From Chitinophagaceae bacterium (lineage in GTDB: Bacteria; Bacteroidota; Bacteroidia; Chitinophagales; Chitinophagaceae), in contig JADJPV010000001.1 in NCBI GenBank assembly GCA_016713085.1, forward strand, positions 1,316,001 through 1,380,000: a DNA stretch of 64,000 bases, in the 5' to 3' direction. Positions 27,709 to 36,966 of this stretch are shown here, piece after piece. The translations under genes and the position numbers were made by a program. The notes below the pieces were generated by a model, which saw nothing but the letters and a program-made list of their open reading frames with translations, searched no databases and was not told where the DNA came from. Positions within the stretch are counted from its first letter, which is position 1, and each line of letters starts with the position of its first letter.

Positions 27709-28905
27709 ATGTCAATTAAAAAAACACAAAAAACGATTCTGCTTATTCTGGGTGCCTTTTTTGTAATGTTCACTGTTATCCGGTGTACAAAAGAAGGAGC
27801 AAATGCATCTCTTATATCAAGAGCACTGGTACAAAAACCTGACTCAACTGTTTTCGCATCTTTCTATGATTCTGTAGTTGTGTTTAAAGCTGATGTAATC
27901 AGGGATGCGAATGATATTATCAGAACAACAGGTGTACTAAGTATCATTAAGAGTAACTGTTCTTCTATCTCCTGTCATGGCGGCTCTATTGCTCCAAAGC
28001 TTACAACTTACAATGAAATAAAAGCTTTGGTTACTCCCGGTAATCCCGAGGGAAGTGAATTATTCGACCTGATAACTACCAGTAAGGTAAACAGAGCAAT
28101 GCCTCCGGTTAACTATGGTGTTGACTTATCTGTTACTGAAAAAACAAAAATATATAACTGGATAAAAAATGGCGCAATGGAAACTCCGGGTCTTATAGAT
28201 TTCAGACCGGCAGCTGTTTCTTTAATTACCAATGGATGTGGATCTGGCAACTGCCATAATCAAGCTACTGTTGGTGGAGAGTGGGCAAGAAAAGGCTGGT
28301 TCACATTTGCTCCAACTGATACTGTTACGTTTGCTTACATCAATCCCGGTACAGGTAGCACAACTTATTATGCCCAGTTAAAAGAACCGCTTTTATCACA
28401 GGTATGGACAGCATATAAAGACAGCGTTAAAAAGTTTTATGCTGATACACTCGCCAATGCAAGCTTCAGACCTTTTAAAACATTCGGAACACCATGGACT
28501 ACTGCAAGCCGCAGAGGTCCTTTAAATACGTACGATGATATCATTATGGATATCATGTATCCCAAGAGCCCACGTTCAAACAGTTCTGTTGTTTATACTG
28601 ATCCTGTTTCTTTAAAGAAATACTATGTAAAAGGTGACTACCTAAATTCAACCAGTTCTTTACTTACAAGAGTTGATTCAACACTGGTAATGGCCAATCC
28701 AAGGACTGCAGTATTTGCAAACCACCAGGTTGGTAAAGATGGTGATATGGCCTTTGGTGATGGAGGTTTAAACGCAAGTGAAATAGCTATTATAAAAGCC
28801 TGGTATTTTGCCGATCCGAATATTCCTGATGTGTGGAAATACGGAATAGCAAATGGCACGGGTATTTTTAAATATTGGAAATCAGGAAACATTATCACCA
28901 AATAA
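27709..28905 (+). CDS. lipoprotein with two Cx4CH motifs (cytochrome-like)
   Basis: A 398-residue lipoprotein (signal with Cys in FTVIRCTKEG). It carries two cysteine-histidine motifs with four rather than two residues between the cysteines: CSSISCH near 88 and CGSGNCH near 180, and an MPP segment (NRAMPPVN) that could supply an axial Met. Motifs like this occur in the cytochrome-like domains found in Planctomycetes and Bacteroidota. Whether heme is attached is not shown. It is the first of four genes with a related lipoprotein, YceI and a DUF5777 barrel, so an extracytoplasmic electron-transfer or oxidation-linked role is plausible. Confidence 0.75.
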   Translation: MSIKKTQKTILLILGAFFVMFTVIRCTKEGANASLISRALVQKPDSTVFASFYDSVVVFKADVIRDANDIIRTTGVLSIIKSNCSSISCHGGSIAPKLTTYNEIKALVTPGNPEGSELFDLITTSKVNRAMPPVNYGVDLSVTEKTKIYNWIKNGAMETPGLIDFRPAAVSLITNGCGSGNCHNQATVGGEWARKGWFTFAPTDTVTFAYINPGTGSTTYYAQLKEPLLSQVWTAYKDSVKKFYADTLANASFRPFKTFGTPWTTASRRGPLNTYDDIIMDIMYPKSPRSNSSVVYTDPVSLKKYYVKGDYLNSTSSLLTRVDSTLVMANPRTAVFANHQVGKDGDMAFGDGGLNASEIAIIKAWYFADPNIPDVWKYGIANGTGIFKYWKSGNIITK

Positions 28906-28928
28906 TTTAAAATTTCAATCTCTTTAAT

Positions 28929-29549
28929 ATGAAAAAAATTATCATATTGGCTCTTATAGCAGTAACAGTTACAGTCTTTTCATCCTGTTATAAAAACTAC
29001 CACGACATTACAGAGGCAACATTATCGTCTATCAACTCTGTTTCCTTCCGCAACGATGTTGTTCCCATCATTACCAGCAGAGCCTGTGGTTGTCACAAGA
29101 ACGGATCAACACGCCAGATTGCGTTTGTACATCTTGATACAATTTTTTACTCTGCAATTTTAACAAGGTCAACCATTCTTGGATCAATGGCGAATGGCGG
29201 ATCTCACCCCGGAGAAGGAAGCGTTTACTTTACACCTTCACAGGCAGCCATTGTAAAAGCATGGGTGGCACAGGGAGCAAAAGATGATTATACACCCCCT
29301 CCAATTACTGGTGATATTACTTACTCATTACACATCGTTCCAATTTATAAAACAGATTGTAAAGGAAGTTCCTGCCACGGCGGAGTTGCTGTAGCACTTG
29401 ACTATACCAGTTTGAAAGTAAAAGAAGCAGAAATCAAATCAATGATGAACAGCCTTGGAGCAACAGGACATCCCGGAGGTGCCATCAGTATTGCACCTAC
29501 AACATCAGCAACCTTCCTGGCATGGATCGCACAGGGATATAAACCATAA
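28929..29549 (+). CDS. lipoprotein with CxCH and Cx4CH motifs
   Basis: A 206-residue lipoprotein (lipobox in VFSSCYKN). It resembles the preceding protein in layout, with CGCH near residue 54 and CKGSSCH near 144. The first motif has only one residue between the cysteines, which is unusual for covalent heme attachment; the second matches those of the preceding gene. A His in GGSHPGEG could act as a ligand. It lies 23 bases downstream of the first lipoprotein gene. Duplication within the operon is likely. Confidence 0.72.
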   Translation: MKKIIILALIAVTVTVFSSCYKNYHDITEATLSSINSVSFRNDVVPIITSRACGCHKNGSTRQIAFVHLDTIFYSAILTRSTILGSMANGGSHPGEGSVYFTPSQAAIVKAWVAQGAKDDYTPPPITGDITYSLHIVPIYKTDCKGSSCHGGVAVALDYTSLKVKEAEIKSMMNSLGATGHPGGAISIAPTTSATFLAWIAQGYKP

Positions 29550-29590
29550 GTATAACAATAACCCCATTCTAAACTTAACAATCTAAAAAA

Positions 29591-30145
29591 ATGAAAAAAA
29601 TATTATTATCGGTCTTCATACTTCTTGCCGCTTCTTTGATTACCAACGCCCAGACCTATAAGACCAGGGACGGAAACATTTATTTCAATCCCAACAAAAA
29701 CCAAGGAAACAAAGAATACTCCGCATTAAGCAAAGAAGCAACTGCCATTTTTAAAGTGGAAACAATGGAAGTGGCTTTACTGGTTCCAATGAAAACATTT
29801 CACTTCAATAATGCTTTACTTGAAGAGCATTTCAATGAAAACTACTTACATACCAACAAGTTTCCGAATGCAACTTACAAGGGAAAGCTGATTGGCTTTG
29901 ACAAATCCATGCTTGCAAAAGATGGTGAATACAAATTTACATCAGAAGGAAAAGTGGAATTACACGGAGTAACACAACCTTTTAAGGGTGCAGTTACAAT
30001 GACTGTTAAAGGTGGTAATGCAATTTTTAATTGTGTATTCAATGTAAAAGCAGAAGATTATAAAATTGACATCCCTGCACTAGTTAAACCCAAGTTAGCA
30101 GATGCCACACCAATTAATGCAACGATTACATTCAAATTGAATTAG
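29591..30145 (+). CDS. YceI family secreted protein
   Basis: A 184-residue exported protein (signal ends ASLITNA). YceI proteins form a lipocalin-like barrel that binds polyisoprenoids such as ubiquinone-type lipids in the periplasm. The segment MKTFHFNNALLEEHFNENYL, then NKFPNATYKGKL and LHGVTQPFKG is typical for the family. It stands between the cytochrome-like lipoproteins and the DUF5777 barrel, 41 bases after the former. A link to quinone or lipid carriers in an electron-transfer process would fit, by inference. Confidence 0.88.
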   Translation: MKKILLSVFILLAASLITNAQTYKTRDGNIYFNPNKNQGNKEYSALSKEATAIFKVETMEVALLVPMKTFHFNNALLEEHFNENYLHTNKFPNATYKGKLIGFDKSMLAKDGEYKFTSEGKVELHGVTQPFKGAVTMTVKGGNAIFNCVFNVKAEDYKIDIPALVKPKLADATPINATITFKLN

Positions 30146-30172
30146 TATTCACTCAAACTAATCAGATAGTTT

Positions 30173-31123
30173 ATGAAAAAAATATTAGCACTTTTTACAA
30201 CCGGCATCATCCTCTCTGCAGGTGCTTTTGCCCAGGACGATTTATTGGGAGAGTTAAAGCTTGAAGATTCTGCCCAGGTAAAACAAAATTTAACCATTGC
30301 CACCTTTAAGGCAACACGTATCATTAACATGAACAGTACCGAAATGACTGGCGTAGGTAATCTCCAGTTTATGGTGATTCACCATTTCGGTCAGTTATGG
30401 GATAAAAATGAAAAGGGAAACAATTTTGCCCGTTTATTTGGCTTTAACGGAAATTTTGCCAGCACTTATATTTCATTCGATTATTCACCAACTCATTGGC
30501 TGAATCTGGGTGCTGCCTTTGCAGGCAATTCAAATTTAGAAGGAACAGCAAAGTTTAAACTCATGCGTCAGCAAACAGGTATTCACAACTATCCTGTAAG
30601 TATTGCATGGCTTTCAAATGTTCATTTTAATGCCGCAAAATCAGTAGCTGCTCCTAACGGTTTAGAGTGGAATAAATTCGCTTACCTGCATCAGTTAATG
30701 ATTGCCAGGAAGTTTACTGATAAATTCTCTCTTCAGTTAACCCCTTCCATGGTTCACTACAACATTATTTCCTACGGTTATGGTAACAAACATGATGTGT
30801 TTTCCATTGGCTTGGGAGGCAGGTATAAAATCTCCGACAAAAAAGCCTTAACCTTTGAATTTGCCAGACAGTTGAATATGTATGAAAATGTAATTGATAA
30901 AACCGGCGAAATTGTCAATTACTCTCCTAACTTAATTTCAATTGGCTATGACTGGGATACAGGCGGACATATTTTCCAGTTCTTTATCTCTAACAGTTCC
31001 AATGCAAGTAACCTGTTTCAATTATCCACCAATCCTGTAAAAGACAACTTTGGCCAATTTTCCTTAGGGTTTAACTTAAACAGAAGCTACAGTGTAAAGA
31101 AGACTGTAAAAACAACACATTAA
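30173..31123 (+). CDS. DUF5777 family outer-membrane beta-barrel protein
   Basis: A 316-residue exported barrel (signal ends GAFAQ). Beta-strand alternation runs through most of the protein, for example FASTYISFDYSPTHWLNLGA and FQFFISNSSNASNLF, and it ends SLGFNLNRSY near the C-terminus. It matches the DUF5777 family that is regularly found beside YceI and cytochrome-like genes in Bacteroidota. It is the last gene of the operon, 27 bases after yceI, followed by a terminator at 31164. The transported or bound molecule is unknown. Confidence 0.8.
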   Translation: MKKILALFTTGIILSAGAFAQDDLLGELKLEDSAQVKQNLTIATFKATRIINMNSTEMTGVGNLQFMVIHHFGQLWDKNEKGNNFARLFGFNGNFASTYISFDYSPTHWLNLGAAFAGNSNLEGTAKFKLMRQQTGIHNYPVSIAWLSNVHFNAAKSVAAPNGLEWNKFAYLHQLMIARKFTDKFSLQLTPSMVHYNIISYGYGNKHDVFSIGLGGRYKISDKKALTFEFARQLNMYENVIDKTGEIVNYSPNLISIGYDWDTGGHIFQFFISNSSNASNLFQLSTNPVKDNFGQFSLGFNLNRSYSVKKTVKTTH

Positions 31124-31163
31124 ATTTTTACCTCAGTATAAAAAAGTATACCCGGTTTTTTTG

Positions 31164-31195
31164 AAGCAACGGTTTAACAGCCGTTGCTTTTTTAT
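31164..31195 (+). terminator. intrinsic terminator after the DUF5777 gene
   Basis: AAGCAACGG and CCGTTGCTT pair perfectly over 9 bases with an 8-base loop, followed by a TTTTT run. Confidence 0.88.
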
Positions 31196-31342
31196 GTGTT
31201 TGACTTTTTCACTCCCAAAAGCAACCTGCAAACAGGTACAGCAAACGTTTGCAGCATTTTTTTCTGCCCAAAATCATTTGTTAGCAGCAGAAAAATCAGT
31301 TGATCTCCAGGTAAAAGATTGACCTTTATAAAAATTGTACTT

Positions 31343-33459
31343 ATGCGATTCTGCATCTGCCTGCTTGCTCTCACATTCCTTTGTTTAAGTAATGCTTCTT
31401 TGTTTGCTCAAAAAACATTTCTGTCAACTCTCCTGACAAAAGTATTTCAGTAAAAATTCAACATACAACTGAAGGGACACTGTTGTACGGCGTTACATAC
31501 AAAGGAAAAAAAGTAATTCAACCCTCAACACTTGGCTTTGCATTAAATAGCCCCAAAGCATTACTCAATAAGTTTACAATTGTTGCTGTTGATTCATCAG
31601 CTGTTGACGAAACATGGAAACCTGTTTGGGGTGAAGTAAGCATCATCAGGAATAACTATAAAGAACTTACCGTAAAACTGAAAGACAAATCAGGTTCAGG
31701 GATTTTATTGAATGTCATCTTCCGGGTGTTTAATGATGGGGTTGGTTTCCGTTATGAATTTCCCAAACAGCGATCACTCACTTACTTCATTATTGCAAAC
31801 GAGCAAACACAGTTTGCATTAACCGGCAATCATAAAACATTCTGGATACCCGGCGACTTTGATACCAATGAACAGCTGTACACTACTTCAAAGCTAAGTG
31901 AAGTGGATGCATGGAAATCTGACATGGTATCTGTTGGAGATAAGAAACTAAACGTACCTGATCAGTATGCAGTGCAAACACCATTGATGATGAAAACGGC
32001 TGATGGATTATACATCAACATTCATGAAGCAGCCTTGATCAATTATTCTGCTATGCAACTGCATGTAAACAGATCAGCATTCAGCTTAACTTCTAACCTG
32101 GTTCCCGATGCTGCAGGTAATAAAGCCTACTTACGTACACCTGCTGTTACACCTTGGCGCACTATCATCGTCAGTGACAAAGCAACAGAGATATTAAGTT
32201 CGAAACTGATTTTAAATTTGAATGACCCATCAGCAATAGAAAACACATCGTGGATAAAACCCATGAAGTTTATGGGTGTGTGGTGGGAAATGCAGACAAA
32301 TCTCGGCAGCTGGAATTATACAGATAAACCTGATGTACCTGGAGCAAATGGTCTTCCTGTTCCTAATGGAAGGCACAGTGCAAACACAGCGAATGTAAAA
32401 CGCTATATCGACTTTGCATCAAAGAATGGTATTGAAGGTTTACTTGTTGAAGGATGGAACACGGGATGGGAAGCATGGTATGGTAACTGGCGGGGAAAGC
32501 ATTTTGATTTTGTTACTCCTTATCCTGATTTTAATGTGGCAGAAATACAGCAGTATGCCAAACAGAAAAATGTGCAGATGATTATGCACAATGAAACAAG
32601 TGCTGATGCAGCTACTTACGATCAACAGATGGATACTGCTTTTCAATTCATGAACCGCTTTGGTTATGGTTCTGTAAAAACAGGATATGTTGGACAGATT
32701 ATTCCACGTGGTGAACATCATGACGGACAATGGATGGTGAATCATTATATCCGCTCTGTACAAAAAGCAGCGAAGCATCATGTTATGGTTGATATACATG
32801 AACCTGTTCGTCCAACAGGTTTGCACAGAACATGGCCCAACTTCATTGCCAGTGAAGCAGGAAGAGGAAATGAATTCAATGCGTTTGCTGAAGGAAGTCC
32901 GCCTGAACATGAAACCATTTTGCCTTTTACCCGCTTAATGGGCGGACCGATGGACTATACACCGGGCATTTTTAAAATGCGTGGTTATGCAGCTGCTGCA
33001 CCCAACAGGCAAATGCATTCAACCTTAGCTAAACAGCTTGCATTATATATTACTATGTACAGTCCTTTGCAGATGGCTGCTGATCTTCCTGAAAATTATG
33101 AAGCGCATATGGATGCTTTTCAGTTTATAAAAGATGTTGCAACTGACTGGGATGATACAAAGATCTTAGAAGCTGAACCGGGTGATTACTTAACCATTGC
33201 AAGGAAAGAAAAAATAAGGGAGAATTGGTTTGTTGGTGCTATTACTGATGAACAAAGCAGAACGGTTGCTTTATCGTTTGATTTCTTAACACCCGGTGCA
33301 ACATATGAAGCAACGATTTACCGTGATGCAGATAATGCAGACTGGAAAACAAATCCTGAAGCATATACAATTGAAAAGATTGTTGTGACGAATAAAACAA
33401 AGCTGACTATAAAACTGGCGAAAGGTGGTGGGTTTGCGGTGAGTGTGATGAAGAAATGA
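31343..33459 (+). pseudogene. glycoside hydrolase family 97 (alpha-glucosidase), frameshifted in the N-terminal region
   Basis: From ATG 31343 a signal peptide (MRFCICLLALTFLCLSNASL, then FAQK) is read, but one T is missing near 31418-31420; restoring it joins to the long frame that runs to 33459 (about 706 residues in all). The body is GH97: HKTFWIPGDFDTNEQLY, a TIM barrel with GLLVEGWNTGWEAWYG, a catalytic-type Glu in MVDIHEPVRPTG, and EAGRGNEFNAF. The Glu-rich site resembles the inverting SusB branch. It likely trims starch-like or other alpha-glucosides in the periplasm. Apart from the frame break the gene is intact, so a base-calling error is likely. Confidence 0.82.
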
Positions 33460-33480
33460 GTTTTTCTTATTGATAAAGCG

Positions 33481-33503
33481 AAAGGGGGGTGTGCCCCTTT
33501 TTT
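33481..33503 (+). terminator. intrinsic terminator after the GH97 gene
   Basis: AAAGGGG and CCCCTTT stem with a GGTGTG loop, followed by TTT, 22 bases after the GH97 stop codon. Confidence 0.75.
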
Positions 33504-33589
33504 GTTTCATGATTTTTTTTAGCAGGCTTTTGCAATAGCTGTTTGCTGTTCTTTCTTTCTTTTTGCTTGTCCAAAAAGAAACAAAAGAC

Positions 33590-33617
33590 CCCGCAATCGA
33601 AGACGGCCGATTGCGGG
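33590..33617. repeat. inverted repeat (CCCGCAATCG/CGATTGCGGG)
   Basis: Two perfect 10-base arms around AAGACGGC. On the minus strand it is followed by a T-rich stretch, so it may also be a minus-strand terminator, but there is no minus-strand gene upstream of it. Confidence 0.6.
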
Positions 33618-33757
33618 ATGATTCCCTGATTTAGCTTGGTTACTACTGTGGTGAAATGCATTTGTAGTTGCACAATCATCCTTTGTTCATCTGTGTGACT
33701 TTTTTCGGTTTTGTTGCCTTTTGTTTTTGTGCAGATGGGGTTTTGGCCAGTTTTATT

Positions 33758-33967
33758 TGCAGTTATTTTAATGCGATTTGCAGCTTTGCGAATGTTGTTT
33801 GCAAATAATTGAATGCGTGTTGCAGCAAATTGAAATGCTTTTGCAGTCTTGCGAATGCTCTTTGCAATTCGTGCAATGTTTATTGCAGTTATTTTAAATG
33901 CCCTTGCAGTTTTTTAAACTCGCTTTGCAGTTATTTGAATGTTGTTTGCAGTTGCTGCAATGTAAAT
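33758..33967. repeat. array of ten 21-bp degenerate repeats
   Basis: TGCA recurs at 33758, 33779, 33800, 33821, 33842, 33863, 33884, 33905, 33926 and 33947, every 21 bases without an indel. A rough consensus is TGCAGttnttngAATG followed by 5 variable bases. The period equals two helical turns and seven codons. Reading frames across the array are partly open on both strands, but most have stops. The array ends 60 bases before an HTH gene (34027). Confidence 0.88.
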
Positions 33968-34026
33968 GTCGATTTATTGGCTTTTTTGACCTGTTTTTGT
34001 ATCTTTTTGGCCTAAAACACCTTTTT

Positions 34027-34377
34027 ATGCTCGCTTTAAATGTATTAAAGTTCCTGGAAGACAGGGGTATTGTGAATCCTCAAACTTATTTGGTAAAAAA
34101 TGGCATTCCTTATTATACGGTGAGCCGCCTTGTTACCAACACTACAAAAAACATTACTTACTCCACTTTAGAAAAGCTTTGCCTGATCTGCAAATGCACG
34201 CCTGATGATTTGTTTGTGTGGGTGGCTGATACTGATTTGCAGTTAACGGAACCGGTTGCTCTTGAAAAGCTGAAGCCAAAACCGAAGCCGCTGAGCGCTG
34301 CTGAACGGATGAAAAATTTATCGGCTGAACAGTTGGAACAGCTACAGCAGTTTATTAATGAGCTGGAGAAGAAGTGA
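34027..34377 (+). CDS. HTH domain-containing protein
   Basis: A 116-residue cytoplasmic protein. The N-terminal 70 residues read as a Cro/C1-type helix-turn-helix domain: VLKFLEDRGIVNPQTYLVKN and STLEKLCLICKCTPDDLFVW, the latter a typical final helix of small XRE regulators. A proline/lysine linker (KPKPKPLS) leads to a short helical tail (SAEQLEQLQQFINELEKK). The start at 34027 gives a compact protein; a longer frame from 33898 would run into the repeat array. It may bind DNA near the array; this is inference from position. Confidence 0.78.
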   Translation: MLALNVLKFLEDRGIVNPQTYLVKNGIPYYTVSRLVTNTTKNITYSTLEKLCLICKCTPDDLFVWVADTDLQLTEPVALEKLKPKPKPLSAAERMKNLSAEQLEQLQQFINELEKK

Positions 34378-34522
34378 TAGGTTGGCTTTGTGCATGATTG
34401 CTATGCCGACAAAAAACGTATATGAGTTCTGATGAAGATCACTTGGTTGAAAAAATGAAACTTAAAGGAGTTGCGTATATTTAAGTGTTGGCTGTTATAT
34501 AAGACCCAAATTTAAAAAGTGA

Positions 34523-35258
34523 ATGAAAAAAAAAGATACCGCTTACCATTTTGCAAGCACTGCAGCCTTTTGCTGATAAAAACGAAACGCTTATAGAAGT
34601 TGTACCTACTAAAGAAACAATCTTTAAATTAAAAGATAAAGACGAAAATTCCGACTTTTATTTTGAGGTATTGCGACAAGAACCATCTAACGGAAATCCT
34701 GGATATATAATTGAATTTAAACCTACAAGCAAAAACGATACTAATTCACATAAAGTCTGGACAAAACTTGAAACTATTATTTCTTTTGCAAACACTTGGA
34801 TACAAATAATTACAGAATATAATTCTATTCAAACAATTTATGATGACCCAGTCATAAAACAGTATGAAGAAGAATTTTATAAAGATTTTAAAATTGTAGA
34901 CGATGATGCAGAAACAAGCAGGTTTAATTTTTCACAGCAATTGCTATTGCTATCGTATGTAGAAAATCTTGAAAAATACATTGCTGAAGAAGAAGAATTT
35001 ACAATTGATGACAAAGAAGAATTATTAAAAGAAGCAAACACTTTAAAACATAAAATTGCAACTGAAAGTAAAGACAGTTATATTAAAAAGCAAAGTACTT
35101 TTTGGGCGAAGGTGAGAAAGAAAAGTATTAAAGCATGTGAATTCACTTTGAAAGAATTCGCAAAAGTTGTAATAAAAAATGCAGCCGAAAAGGGTCTGAC
35201 TATTTCTTGGGACACAGTGCCACATTATTTTGAACAATTAAAGAACTTATTAAACTAG
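34523..35258 (+). pseudogene. hypothetical protein, frameshifted in an A9 tract
   Basis: The long open frame (34551-35258, 235 residues) has no ATG start, but ATG at 34523 followed by nine A (34526-34534) would read into it as MKKKIPLTILQALQPF if the tract had eight A. The product is an acidic, mostly helical protein with a basic segment near the C-terminus (KKQSTFWAKVRKKSIKACEF). I do not recognise a domain. The break may be a base-calling error or slipped-strand phase variation, both plausible for A9. It lies 145 bases after the HTH gene. Confidence 0.55.
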
Positions 35259-35342
35259 ACAGAAATGTACTCCGCACCGGTTCGTGGCACACGAAATGCA
35301 CTGTAATTATAAAATGTTATAATTAGCTTTAACAATCCACGT

Positions 35343-35984
35343 ATGAAATATTTGTCAATACTTTTTTTCTTCGCTGTACAGTTATGTCACTCGCAGGATT
35401 TAAGTCTTCAACAACTGACAAAAACAGAAATCGCTAAAAAAATCCAATATCATTACCAGTTCGAGTCAACGGATGGACACGCTGCAAAAATTGACTTGTT
35501 TCTATACAAAAACCAAACATTTGAGTACTTCATTGCAAGTAATGTTTACAATGCTTACACAACCGGTCGCTGGAAATCTGATAACAATATCGTGACTTTG
35601 AATAGTCAATTTCAAAAAGGAACCCTCCCGGTTAAGGTTTCATACCGGCAACGGGATAGTTCTGATTTTTCCGTTAAACAACTTTCTTTAGTGAAAAATT
35701 TAAATAAAAAGACCCTCCCATATGCGTTTGTATATATAAATAACGATTCGACAAGGTGCATGGATGGCGACTTGTTGTGCACTGGTGAATACAAGCAAAT
35801 CGAAAGAGTTAAAGTGGTTCTTGAAAATAATGGCCCTTCTTCAAAATGGATTAATATACCTTCTCACAAAGGTTTGATACAGCTTACTGTATTGACAAAA
35901 CGAGATCTTGAAAACTATATAATCCTTACAAACAAAAAATATACGATTGACAGTAAAAAGTTAAAGCCGTTGGATAACAAATAA
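35343..35984 (+). CDS. secreted hypothetical protein
   Basis: A 213-residue exported protein with a signal peptide (MKYLSILFFFAVQLCHSQ). The mature part has beta-strand character (ATGRWKSDNN-like turn TTGRWKSDNNIVTLNSQF) and conserved-looking Cys pair CMDGDLLC. No named family is recognised. It stands alone 84 bases after the 34523 gene in the same direction, in the accessory stretch, and its role is unknown. Confidence 0.7.
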   Translation: MKYLSILFFFAVQLCHSQDLSLQQLTKTEIAKKIQYHYQFESTDGHAAKIDLFLYKNQTFEYFIASNVYNAYTTGRWKSDNNIVTLNSQFQKGTLPVKVSYRQRDSSDFSVKQLSLVKNLNKKTLPYAFVYINNDSTRCMDGDLLCTGEYKQIERVKVVLENNGPSSKWINIPSHKGLIQLTVLTKRDLENYIILTNKKYTIDSKKLKPLDNK

Positions 35985-36151
35985 CTGCATTCAACATGAA
36001 CTATTTTAGAAAAACCGGTCTTCTAAACGCCCAGGCCTTATAAACAACCCGGCAACTACACGGTAAAAAATTAATCCTTAGCTACCTTTCACCCAACCGT
36101 CCTTCTCCTTACCCGGTCATCACCAATTTTCCCATAAAAAACAAATATTTG

Positions 36152-36181
36152 TTGTTTATCAATAAATATTTATTACTTTTG
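36152..36181 (+). promoter_or_regulatory. promoter of the DUF2975 gene
   Basis: TTG at 36152-36154, a 19-base spacer and TACTTTTG at 36174-36181 give an exact Bacteroidota -33/-7 arrangement, 25 bases before the ATG. Confidence 0.78.
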
Positions 36182-36206
36182 GCATACCAACTTAAATTTC
36201 ACAATT

Positions 36207-36710
36207 ATGTCAAAAACAAACAAGTTCGTATTTTGGGGCTTATATGTTGTGGCCTGGCTCATTTTTGTCGGCTTATCCATTGAAGCAGGAGGCTTAGTAG
36301 TAAATTTCTTTTTCAGTTTGTATAAGCCTGAAATTGTCCAACATCTTTATCAAAAGCTGGACTTATCTGAAATGTATAAAGAGAGCAGCTTAGCTTTTTT
36401 CGGCATCTACAGCTTTATTCTGATTATTTCAATTTCAAAAGCCTGCCTGTTTTACATCGTTATCAGACTAATGCACAAAATGGATTTAGCAAACCCGTTC
36501 AATAATTTTGTTGCGGGACAAATTTCACTTATTAGTTATTACACACTTTCAATTGGACTGTTAAGTTACATTGCCAGACAGTTAGCTAAGAGTTTAATAC
36601 ACTACGGTTTTGTCACCGACAGCTTAAACCAATTTTGGGCAGACAGTCAGGCCTTTATTATAATGGGAGCTATCGTTTATATTATTGCGACTATTTTCAA
36701 AAAGGAGTAG
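36207..36710 (+). CDS. DUF2975 domain-containing membrane protein
   Basis: A 167-residue inner-membrane protein with four hydrophobic segments: about residues 8-30, 65-90, 105-125 and 148-163. The topology and length fit the DUF2975 family. It is followed 35 bases later by a small YozG-like HTH gene; this pair is frequent in Firmicutes and Bacteroidota, and the HTH protein is thought to control the membrane protein. The role is unknown. A good promoter lies directly upstream. Confidence 0.85.
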   Translation: MSKTNKFVFWGLYVVAWLIFVGLSIEAGGLVVNFFFSLYKPEIVQHLYQKLDLSEMYKESSLAFFGIYSFILIISISKACLFYIVIRLMHKMDLANPFNNFVAGQISLISYYTLSIGLLSYIARQLAKSLIHYGFVTDSLNQFWADSQAFIIMGAIVYIIATIFKKE

Positions 36711-36745
36711 ACATTCAAAACGAAAATGATTTAACTGTATAAGCT

Positions 36746-36949
36746 ATGGCAATCATTGTAAATTTAGACGTTATGATGGCAAAGCGGAAGATGTCACTGA
36801 ATGAACTTTCTGAAAAAGTGGATTTAACGCTGTCCAATCTTTCTATACTCAAAACGGGAAAAGCAAAAGCCATCCGGTTCAGCACACTTGAATCAATTTG
36901 TAAAGTACTCAACTGCCAGCCGGGAGATATTCTGGAATTTGTTGAGTAA
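36746..36949 (+). CDS. small XRE/YozG-like transcriptional regulator
   Basis: A 67-residue protein that is almost entirely a Cro/C1-type helix-turn-helix domain: VMMAKRKMSLNELSEKVDLT (helices 1-2), LSNLSILKTGKAKAIRFSTL and ICKVLNCQPGDILEFVE (final helix and strand). The length and end match the YozG family exactly. It directly follows the DUF2975 gene and is probably cotranscribed with it. Confidence 0.92.
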   Translation: MAIIVNLDVMMAKRKMSLNELSEKVDLTLSNLSILKTGKAKAIRFSTLESICKVLNCQPGDILEFVE

Positions 36950-36966
36950 ATTGTTACATAGCCATC

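Noticed and set aside
33467..33679. 70-residue minus-strand frame
   Set aside because: It runs through a terminator and a palindrome and is not protein-like.
33809..34015. Cys-rich 68-residue plus-strand frame
   Set aside because: It follows simply from TGC in the 21-bp repeat and has no other support.
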